Source: Ignavibacteriales bacterium (lineage in GTDB: Bacteria; Bacteroidota; Ignavibacteria; Ignavibacteriales; Melioribacteraceae). From it: a DNA stretch of 7,212 bases. Position 1 is the first letter of the stretch. Each line of letters opens with the position of its first letter. The DNA lies in contig JAGVBL010000210.1 in assembly GCA_020059785.1 (NCBI GenBank), positions 1 to 7,212 on the forward strand, written 5' to 3'. A program made the position numbers and the translations under genes. The notes beneath the pieces are model-generated. The model did not search any database. It saw only the letters and a program-made list of their open reading frames with translations, and was not told where the DNA came from. Positions 1-5,780 of the stretch are shown in pieces.

Positions 1-554
1 ATTTCGTAAGCAATATTCACGGCTTTTTCAATCTCATCAATTTCTTCTTTGGTTTTTACCAATCTTTGTTCTGCAATTGCTTTAATAAGAACCATTGATG
101 CATAATCATTTACTTTGTGCGGAGAAATTCCGAGCAGCTTATTTATTGTAAGAATATTATCATGACGGTATTGAGGAATGAAATGAATCTTTCTCCCTTG
201 CTTAACAGCACTATTGCAAATTTCTGATAAGTCGCCAAGCGGCTTGGTAATTTTTACGCCGCACTTTGATGCTTGCTGTTTGATTGTTGGCTGGGGACCC
301 ATCCATACAATCATATCAATAGTAAAATCGTTGCCAAAGACAATTTCTTTATCTTCATCCACATCAATTATTGCGGCTAGTTCCGGGCGGTCTAATCCAA
401 AGTAATAGAGAAATGTGCTGTCCTGTCTGAAGTGATAGGTGTTATCGGTGTAATTCATCGGTGCTTCATTATTACCGAGAAACAATATCAACCCGTTTTT
501 AATTTTCTTTTTTAATTCTGAACGGCGTTGAAGGTAGGTTTTAGAGTTGAACAT
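1..554 (-). CDS. pepP: Xaa-Pro aminopeptidase (aminopeptidase P, M24B family), N-terminal part
   Basis: The reading frame runs from ATG at 554 down to the window edge and gives 184 complete codons with no stop, so the gene is cut at its 3' end. Residues 34-53 (NYTDNTYHFRQDSTFLYYFG) match the hallmark of the aminopeptidase P N-terminal domain, and residues 164-182 (RLVKTKEEIDEIEKAVNIA) match the helix that opens the catalytic pita-bread domain. The Asp-Asp-His-Glu-Glu metal ligands would lie beyond the edge and cannot be checked. Family knowledge: these cytoplasmic dinuclear-metal enzymes remove an N-terminal residue that precedes proline. The start is supported by GAGGT at 563-559, four bases upstream. 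The only nearby alternative ATG (565) meets a stop after three codons. The gene lies 83 bases downstream of hypD on the same strand, which suits a role in breaking down proline/hydroxyproline-containing peptides, but co-transcription is not shown. A related M24 creatinase-like enzyme is the alternative. Confidence 0.9.
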   Translation of the reverse strand, partial: MFNSKTYLQRRSELKKKIKNGLILFLGNNEAPMNYTDNTYHFRQDSTFLYYFGLDRPELAAIIDVDEDKEIVFGNDFTIDMIVWMGPQPTIKQQASKCGVKITKPLGDLSEICNSAVKQGRKIHFIPQYRHDNILTINKLLGISPHKVNDYASMVLIKAIAEQRLVKTKEEIDEIEKAVNIAYE

Positions 555-602
555 TATGACCTCATGTTGTTAATATTTTTTTTAGTGTCACCTAATAGAA
601 CG

Positions 603-635
603 CTGATGACACGGATTTAACTGATGCACGCGGAT
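603..635. repeat. Short direct repeat, intergenic (CTGATG..CGGAT units)
   Basis: Two imperfect copies lie head to tail: CTGATGACACGGAT (603-616) and CTGATGCACGCGGAT (621-635), separated by TTAA. The opposite strand reads as ATCCGCGTGCATCAG and ATCCGTGTCATCAG. This wording resembles a dispersed ATCCGTGT-type intergenic repeat that I remember from many bacterial and some archaeal genomes. That resemblance is from memory and no search was done. It fills the gap between the hypD stop and the aminopeptidase gene. Confidence 0.6.
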
Positions 636-637
636 AT

Positions 638-3001
638 TTAAAATACCGAGTGTTCGGTTCTTCTTATAATTTCGTTTTGTAAAGCTTCGCTTAGATCCAC
701 AAAGTAATCGCTGTAACCGGCAACGCGGACAATTAAATCGCGGTATTTTTCCGGATGCTTTTGTGCCTCACGTAATATTTCTGCAGTTACAACGTTAAAC
801 TGTATATGATGCCCATCGAGCTTGAAATATGTTCTTATCAATTTAACAGCTTTATCAATTTCTTCTTCGGTCTCAAGCAACTGCGGAGTAAATTTCTGAT
901 TAAGCAGAGTTCCGCCTGTTCGCAAGTGATCGATCTTTGATGCTGATTTAATAACAGATGTAGGTCCGTGAATGTCCGAACCTTGAACAGGGGAAATTCC
1001 TTCGCTTAGAGGTTCGTAAGCTAAGCGGCCATCAGGTGTAGCACCGGTAACACTTCCAAAATATACATGCGAAGTTGTGGGAAGTAAATTAATTCTGAAA
1101 TAACCTCCCTTTGTATTTGGTCGTCCGTCAACTGCATTAAAATAAATTTCGAATATCTGTTTTGTTATATTGTCAGCATAATCGTCGTCGTTGCCGTATC
1201 TGGGTGTCTCAAACAAAAATTTATTCTGCAACTCTTTTTCATCGGTAAAATTATTCTTAAGAGCATCCAGCATTTTTTCCATTGAGAGCTTTTTCTTATC
1301 AAAGACATTGTATTTGATTGAAGTAAGTGAATCTGTAATTGTACCGAGCCCAACACCTTGAATGTAAGAAGTATTGTAGCGCGCTCCTCCGGCATTGTAA
1401 TCTTTTCCTTTTTTAATGCAATCATCTATTAGAATCGACATAAACGGAGCGGGCATGTAATCAGCATAAATTCGTTCAATTATAGTATTACCTTTGATCT
1501 TTATGTTGATGAAATAATTTAGCTGCTTTTCGTAAGCGGTCATTAATTCATCGAAAGTGGAAAATAATTTTGGATCACCGGTTTGAACTCCGATCTGTTT
1601 TTTTGTCCTCGGGTCGAACCCATTATGTAATGTTATTTCGAGAACTTTAACAAGATTGAAATAACCTGTAAGTATATAAGCTTCTTTACCGAAAGCACCT
1701 GTTTCAACGCATCCGCTTGCACCGCCGCACCGTGCATCAATTAATGATTTACCATGACGAAGCATTTCCTGAATTATTGCATCGGCATTAAAAATGCTTG
1801 GTTGACCGAATCCGGTTTTAACTATCTTCATGGCGCGCTTTAGCAGTCGATCAGGATTTTTCTTGCTGACCTGAACCATTGAACTTGGCTGAAGCAATCT
1901 CATCTCTTCAATTACATCAAGAATAAGATAAGTAAGGTCGTTGGTTGCATCTTCTCCTTCAGGTGTAACACCGCCGACATTGATTAAACAGAAATCCGTA
2001 TAAGTTCCGCTCTCTGCTGCAGTAACGCCAATCTTTGGAGGAGCCGGTTGATTGTTAAACTTAACCCAGAATGACTGCAATAATTCTCTTGCACTTTCTT
2101 CTGTTAGCAATCCGCTTTCGATATCCCGTTTGTAAAAAGGGTAAAGATGCTGATCTAATCTGCCCGGATTAAATGAATCCCATGTATTAAGCTCTGTAAT
2201 AACCCCGAGGTGAACAAACCAGTAATATTGAAGTGCTTCCCAGAATGTACGCGGTGCATTTGCCGGAACACGTTTACAGATACCAGCCATTGTTTCAAGT
2301 TCATCTCTGCGTTGTTTGTCTTTTTCAGCTTTTGCAAGCTCATGCAATTTATTACTGTAGCGGTTAGCAAACGATATTAATGCATCAGCACAAATTTCCA
2401 TAGCACGGAGTTCTTCCCGCTTTTCGAATGCATTAGGGTCGTTGTAGAAATCCAGATTAGTGATCGAATTCTTAATATCATTAATGAAATCGAGCATTCC
2501 TTTTTTATAAATTTTATCGTCAAGTACTGTATGACCGGGTGCGCGCTGTTCCATAAATTCTGTAAAAATTCCAGCTGTGTAACATTCTTTCCATTCTTCA
2601 TCAACCTCGTTAAAAATTTTATCCCGGATTGATCTACCTTCCCAGAACGGAATAATTTCCTTTTCATAAACCGATTTAGTTTCGTTTTTAATTTTGAACC
2701 AGACTTTCGGGCGTGAATCTAAAATCTCAAGATCCTTTATACTGTGTACACAAAGCTCGGGATAGGTAGGAGTTGCTTTAGGTTCGGGTCCGCGCTCACC
2801 GATAATCAGTTCGCCATCATTAATACACAGTTCTTTATTCTCCAGTAAATGCTTGAATGCGAGTGCACGTGCAACAGGTAAAGACACTCGGTCGGCTTTC
2901 CCGGATTTATAAAATTCAGTTAGTAATTCTGCCCGTTCATGAGATAACCGCGGTACAGCATTAAGAGTTTGTTCTCTTAATTTTTTTATCCTTTCATTCA
3001 T
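638..3001 (-). CDS. hypD: trans-4-hydroxy-L-proline dehydratase, glycyl-radical enzyme HypD
   Basis: This 787-residue cytoplasmic enzyme removes water from trans-4-hydroxy-L-proline by radical chemistry, giving (S)-1-pyrroline-5-carboxylate, which a reductase can turn into proline. The PFL-like domain fills residues 1 to about 650 and the Gly-radical domain follows. Visible key sites are the thiyl cysteine with its catalytic glutamate in GCVETG (Cys431, Glu433) and the glycyl-radical loop RVAGYSDYF (759-767, radical on Gly762). Compared with Clostridioides difficile HypD (about 789 residues, Cys434/Gly765 as I recall), everything is shifted by three. The positions I remember as lining its substrate pocket are all kept: His157, Asp275, Ser331, Asp336, Phe337, Tyr447 and Thr642. 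Long identical stretches (FTEFMEQRAPGHT, WVKFNNQPAPPK, RTGGTLLNQ with K/R change) favour HypD over choline lyase, glycerol dehydratase or PFL, which differ around the cysteine. The start is ATG with GGAGG six bases upstream, inside hypE. The radical must be installed by the neighbouring HypE, and oxygen would cleave the protein at Gly762. Confidence 0.93.
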   Translation of the reverse strand: MNERIKKLREQTLNAVPRLSHERAELLTEFYKSGKADRVSLPVARALAFKHLLENKELCINDGELIIGERGPEPKATPTYPELCVHSIKDLEILDSRPKVWFKIKNETKSVYEKEIIPFWEGRSIRDKIFNEVDEEWKECYTAGIFTEFMEQRAPGHTVLDDKIYKKGMLDFINDIKNSITNLDFYNDPNAFEKREELRAMEICADALISFANRYSNKLHELAKAEKDKQRRDELETMAGICKRVPANAPRTFWEALQYYWFVHLGVITELNTWDSFNPGRLDQHLYPFYKRDIESGLLTEESARELLQSFWVKFNNQPAPPKIGVTAAESGTYTDFCLINVGGVTPEGEDATNDLTYLILDVIEEMRLLQPSSMVQVSKKNPDRLLKRAMKIVKTGFGQPSIFNADAIIQEMLRHGKSLIDARCGGASGCVETGAFGKEAYILTGYFNLVKVLEITLHNGFDPRTKKQIGVQTGDPKLFSTFDELMTAYEKQLNYFINIKIKGNTIIERIYADYMPAPFMSILIDDCIKKGKDYNAGGARYNTSYIQGVGLGTITDSLTSIKYNVFDKKKLSMEKMLDALKNNFTDEKELQNKFLFETPRYGNDDDYADNITKQIFEIYFNAVDGRPNTKGGYFRINLLPTTSHVYFGSVTGATPDGRLAYEPLSEGISPVQGSDIHGPTSVIKSASKIDHLRTGGTLLNQKFTPQLLETEEEIDKAVKLIRTYFKLDGHHIQFNVVTAEILREAQKHPEKYRDLIVRVAGYSDYFVDLSEALQNEIIRRTEHSVF

Positions 3002-3003
3002 AA

Positions 3004-3810
3004 TTATCCTCCGACCTTCACTTTAATTCCGGTTGAAGCAAAAAAATCTTTTAATTGATTCATTTCCTCTTTAGAAGGCGGTTCAAGTTCCGGGAGCTTA
3101 TTTTCTTTTTTCATTTTATCGTATTTAGAATTTGCACTTTTATGATACGGAAGTAAGTTTATTTCTCGAATTTTTTTTAATGACCTTATAAATTTAATCA
3201 TTTCATCAAGATTTTTCTCTGTATCATTTACCGAAGGAATGATCGGAATTCTTAAAATAACCTTATCCCCAGTATCGGTAATGCGCTTTAAATTCTCATG
3301 GATAATTTTATTAGAGACACCGGTATACTTGATATGAAGATCATCGTCCATCAGTTTTAAGTCGAATAGAAAAAGATCTGTTTGATTATAGATCAATTCA
3401 AAATTTTTATAATCGGTATAACCGGTTGTATCAATTGCGGTGGTGATATTATTAGTTTTGCAGAGAATTAAAAGTTCGTTTAGAAAATTAATCTGCAGCA
3501 TCGGTTCTCCGCCAGAAAATGTAGCACCACCTTTTGATTCCTCATAGAAAGGAATGTCCTTCTTTATTTCTGCAAGTACTTCGTCACTTGTAACTTCCGA
3601 GCCGACACGGTGTTTATTTTCGTAATCATGCGATAAGTGCCACCGGAAAGTACATTCTTCAAATTCTTCCGGTAACTTTCTCTGGCTCTCCGGATTATGA
3701 CACCACCAGCATTTTAGCGGGCAGCCCTTAAAAAAAACAGTCGTGCGGATTCCCGGTCCATCATTAATAGAATATTTTTTTATATCGAATATGAAACCTT
3801 TCACGCTCAT
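3004..3810 (-). CDS. hypE: HypD activating enzyme (radical-SAM glycyl-radical activase), short form
   Basis: This 268-residue radical-SAM protein uses S-adenosylmethionine and a [4Fe-4S] cluster to abstract hydrogen from the radical glycine of HypD. The opening motif SINDGPGIRTTVFFKGCPLK leads into the cluster signature CxxxCxxC (CPLKCWWC, cysteines 30, 34 and 37). SGGEP at 99-103 is the SAM-contacting motif, and DTTGYT and DLK(L)MDD follow in the barrel. The frame extends one codon further up to TTG at 3813. I chose the adjacent ATG because it gives the usual activase N-terminus; neither start has a clear ribosome binding site. Odd point: many activases of non-PFL glycyl-radical enzymes carry a ferredoxin-like insert with eight cysteines between the cluster motif and SGGEP. 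Here that segment has one cysteine (Cys53) and three histidines. It is first in the operon, and its stop lies two bases before hypD. The specificity is inferred from the neighbour. Confidence 0.9.
   Translation of the reverse strand: MSVKGFIFDIKKYSINDGPGIRTTVFFKGCPLKCWWCHNPESQRKLPEEFEECTFRWHLSHDYENKHRVGSEVTSDEVLAEIKKDIPFYEESKGGATFSGGEPMLQINFLNELLILCKTNNITTAIDTTGYTDYKNFELIYNQTDLFLFDLKLMDDDLHIKYTGVSNKIIHENLKRITDTGDKVILRIPIIPSVNDTEKNLDEMIKFIRSLKKIREINLLPYHKSANSKYDKMKKENKLPELEPPSKEEMNQLKDFFASTGIKVKVGG
3007..3012 (-). promoter_or_regulatory. Ribosome binding site of hypD inside hypE
   Basis: On the minus strand GGAGGA ends at 3007 and is followed by TAATT and the hypD ATG (3001). The same bases encode the last two glycines of HypE. 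This arrangement suggests translational coupling, with the ribosome finishing hypE exposing or re-using the site for hypD. It is the strongest Shine-Dalgarno sequence among the complete genes of the window, which suits the need for more HypD than HypE. Confidence 0.8.
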
Positions 3811-3842
3811 CAAGTAATTATTTTCAAATAATTCCTGCTCAA

Positions 3843-3892
3843 AATATAGAATTTGTGCCGCAAATTAAATTCGGCAAAGAGCTTTTTATATT
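3843..3892. promoter_or_regulatory. Divergent control region between hypE and the DMT permease gene, with imperfect palindrome
   Basis: The 132-base gap between the two divergent starts holds TGCCG (3856-3860) and CGGCA (3872-3876) as perfect 5-base arms around an 11-base AT-rich centre. Looser symmetry outside takes the match to 7 of 9 positions per arm. A TATATT box faces hypE at 3848-3843 and another faces the permease gene at 3887-3892, so the palindrome sits upstream of both, where an operator or activator site could act on both genes. No good -35 box was found for either TATATT. This is a pattern reading only; no regulator gene is next to it. Confidence 0.3.
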
Positions 3893-3942
3893 CTTTTTTG
3901 AAAGGCGAAAGAATTAACTTGATGAAGTAAAAAACGAGAAGT

Positions 3943-4827
3943 ATGACAAACAACAAGAAATCGATTCTATTTGCACTGGGGGCAATTTTATTCTGGTCAA
4001 CAGTTGCAACGGCATTTAAGCTTACCTTACAGGGTATGTCCAACTCTCAGCTTTTATTTTACTCTTCGCTTACAAGTGTTATAGTTCTTTTTTTTATTGC
4101 TTATTCAAATTCCCCCAAGGAGTTAAAACAATTTTTCAGCAAGCATCATCTAAAAAATAATGTTGCACTGGGATTAATCAATCCATTCATTTATTATCTA
4201 ATTCTATTTGAAGCATATTCTGTTTTACCTGCACAGGAAGCGCAGCCAATAAATTTAACCTGGCCGCTAATCATTTCAATTTTTTCCGCTCTGTTTCTTA
4301 AACAGAAATTATCCTTAAGAACCGTGATTGGATTAATAATTTCTTTTACAGGAGTGGTTGTAATAGCTACACGCGGAAATCTTTTTTCGCTCCACTTTCA
4401 TAATCTGTATGGAGTTATTCTTGCTCTTAGCAGTTCCTTTATATGGGCATCTTTCTGGATTTTAAATCTGCTTGATAGTAGGGAAGAATCGGTTAAACTA
4501 TTCGGTTCGTTCTTTTTCGGAACCGTTTTTACAGGATTATACATTTTCTTTTTCGGTTCATTCGGACCGGTTGAATTCAAGTATATTCTGGGAGCGGTTT
4601 ATATCGGTTTATTCGAAATGGGAATTACATTTTTCCTCTGGCTTAAAGCTCTTTCGCTGAGCGATAATAAAGCGAAGACCTCTACAATGGTTTACCTGTT
4701 CCCGGTTATATCACTCCTCTTCATTGCGCTTGTACTAAATGAGAAATTATTCGCATCTTCTATGATTGGTTTGGTTTTAATTGTGAGCGGTATATTGTTT
4801 CAGCAATTAATAAATGAAAAAAATTAA
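3943..4827 (+). CDS. EamA/DMT-family permease (ten membrane helices)
   Basis: This 294-residue inner-membrane protein has two EamA repeats of five helices each. Hydrophobic segments are at about 7-27, 33-53, 72-94, 98-119, 125-143, 154-176, 185-205, 213-236, 246-265 and 270-290. The length and the short charged C-terminus (INEKN) are typical of drug/metabolite-superfamily transporters. Helix 4 begins with the usual PxxxLxxP-like pattern (QPINLTWPLI, 101-110), and helix 9 has the matching VYLFPVISLLFI. Members move amino acids, nucleobases or other small metabolites, often outward, and the substrate cannot be read from sequence. The gene is divergent from hypE and shares a 132-base control region with it, so movement of an amino acid such as proline or hydroxyproline is possible but unproven. 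The start at 3943 has only a weak GAGAAG upstream. GC content (about 35 % in a sampled line) resembles the left-hand genes rather than the insert that follows. Confidence 0.85.
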   Translation: MTNNKKSILFALGAILFWSTVATAFKLTLQGMSNSQLLFYSSLTSVIVLFFIAYSNSPKELKQFFSKHHLKNNVALGLINPFIYYLILFEAYSVLPAQEAQPINLTWPLIISIFSALFLKQKLSLRTVIGLIISFTGVVVIATRGNLFSLHFHNLYGVILALSSSFIWASFWILNLLDSREESVKLFGSFFFGTVFTGLYIFFFGSFGPVEFKYILGAVYIGLFEMGITFFLWLKALSLSDNKAKTSTMVYLFPVISLLFIALVLNEKLFASSMIGLVLIVSGILFQQLINEKN

Positions 4828-4858
4828 TTATTTATCTCATTATTAAATTGAGCACATA

Positions 4859-5572
4859 ATGAAACAGCACGAACAAGTCATTGAAATATTAAAACAAAAT
4901 GAGGGTTTTGGAACATTAGGATATTTGTATCAAAATGTTGAAACAAATGACTGGAAGACAAAAACACCGTTTGCGTCGATTAGAAGAATTGTTCAAAATG
5001 AAAAATATTTTTTTAAAATAAAACCAGGACTTTGGGGTTTGAATGATTATAGGGATAAGATTCTTAGGCAATTGGGCTTAGGAAAATTTTCAATTAAGAA
5101 AGAGGAGATTTTTAATCATTCATATTATCAAGGTTTACTTGTTGAAATAGGAAATTTCCGAGGTTATGATACGTTTATTCCTCATCAGGATAAAAATAAA
5201 AAATATTTAAATAAAAGTTTATCATCTGTTTGTACTCTAACAGATATTTATGAATTTACATATAAAGAAGTATTGCAAAAAGCTAAAACTGTAGATGTCG
5301 TATGGTTTAACCAAAGGAAATTCCCTTCACATTTTTTTGAAGTTGAATATTCAACCAATATTTATAATTCACTTATTAAATTCGTAGAACTACAAGATTT
5401 TTATTCGAAATATTTTATTGTTGGTTCATTGAAAAGATTGAGAGAATATAAATCAAAAATTTCTAATGATATTTTTAGTGATATTAAAGACAGAGTTCAA
5501 TTTATAGATTATGAATATATATATCATTTATATACAAAGACTTCAGAAATAAATTCCATGCCAAAATTATAA
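4859..5572 (+). CDS. HARE-like winged-helix / PD-(D/E)XK-nuclease-like fusion protein
   Basis: The protein has 237 residues and no signal peptide or membrane helix. Residues 1-62 resemble the HARE winged-helix domain found in restriction enzymes, ASXL proteins and RNA polymerase delta: a first helix (QVIEILKQ), then TPFASIRRIVQN and the wing-and-end signature FFKIKPGLWGL (51-61). Residues 86-225 read like a restriction-nuclease core. Glu96 sits in the first helix (YYQGLLVEIGNFRGYDTFIP), Asp146 in VDVVWF on one strand and Glu161-Val-Glu163 in FFEVEYST on the next; a helix (NIYNSLIKFVELQDF) and a strand (KYFIVGS) follow. Glu-x-Glu in place of Glu-x-Lys occurs in some nuclease families, but activity is not proven. 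GC content by hand count is about 26 %, far below the flanking genes, so transfer is likely. There is no obvious ribosome binding site. A second small gene follows in the same direction. No methyltransferase is nearby, so a classical restriction-modification pair is not supported. Confidence 0.7.
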   Translation: MKQHEQVIEILKQNEGFGTLGYLYQNVETNDWKTKTPFASIRRIVQNEKYFFKIKPGLWGLNDYRDKILRQLGLGKFSIKKEEIFNHSYYQGLLVEIGNFRGYDTFIPHQDKNKKYLNKSLSSVCTLTDIYEFTYKEVLQKAKTVDVVWFNQRKFPSHFFEVEYSTNIYNSLIKFVELQDFYSKYFIVGSLKRLREYKSKISNDIFSDIKDRVQFIDYEYIYHLYTKTSEINSMPKL

Positions 5573-5577
5573 GGTGG
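5571..5577 (+). promoter_or_regulatory. Ribosome binding site of the 65-residue gene
   Basis: AAGGTGG overlaps the stop codon (TAA, 5570-5572) of the HARE/nuclease gene and lies five bases before ATG 5583. It decides that start over the GTG at 5574, which sits inside it. Confidence 0.6.
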
Positions 5578-5582
5578 GATCT

Positions 5583-5780
5583 ATGAACGAAAAAAAAGCA
5601 AAACGAGTTTTTTTCGAACTTCTCAAACGGGATGATTTCTTGGATTTCTTTGCTCATTCTGAAGATAAATGGCTTTCAAATGCAAATTGGAAAGATAAAG
5701 TAAAAGCATTTTATGGAAGCTATAAAAAAACAATAGATTTATTTAAAGTCGATGAAATCTGGAATAAAGACAATCAATAA
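5583..5780 (+). CDS. Small hypothetical protein, 65 residues, paired with the HARE/nuclease gene
   Basis: I do not recognise this protein. It is Lys- and aromatic-rich, with no cysteine, signal peptide or membrane segment. It appears mostly helical, with KKAKRVFFELLKRDDFLDFFA as a likely amphipathic first helix and KVKAFYGSYKKTIDLFK as a second. An upstream in-frame GTG (5574) would add three residues. I prefer ATG at 5583 because AAGGTGG (5571-5577) lies five bases upstream, while GTG overlaps that site. The ribosome binding site overlaps the stop codon of the preceding gene, so the two are probably co-transcribed and translationally coupled. GC content is about 28 %, matching the preceding gene rather than the next. 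The length and position suit an accessory subunit, an inhibitor or an immunity partner of the nuclease-like protein. None of these is shown by sequence. Confidence 0.65.
   Translation: MNEKKAKRVFFELLKRDDFLDFFAHSEDKWLSNANWKDKVKAFYGSYKKTIDLFKVDEIWNKDNQ

Noticed and set aside
214..405. 63-codon plus-strand frame in the aminopeptidase region
   Set aside because: It is antisense to the Xaa-Pro aminopeptidase reading frame, which carries clear family motifs.
585..612. GTGTCA/TGACAC inverted repeat as a terminator after hypD
   Set aside because: In the direction of hypD transcription the hairpin is followed by an A-run, not a U-run, the stem is only 6 base pairs and the loop is 16 bases.
1165..2667. 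Three extra minus-strand frames of 71-96 codons inside hypD
   Set aside because: They are out of frame with a well-conserved 787-codon gene on the same strand and show no family resemblance.
638..3001. Assignment as pyruvate formate-lyase, glycerol dehydratase or choline TMA-lyase
   Set aside because: PFL has two adjacent cysteines and no catalytic glutamate. The GCVETG context, and substrate-pocket positions matching HypD with a constant offset of three, fit hydroxyproline dehydratase better.
3810..4043. 77-codon minus-strand frame between hypE and the permease gene
   Set aside because: It runs over the start of the permease gene on the other strand, and its predicted protein has no recognisable pattern; the overlap with the intergenic control region explains it.
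5574..5582. GTG start for the small gene after the nuclease-like gene
   Set aside because: The GTG lies inside the ribosome binding site of the better-placed ATG at 5583.
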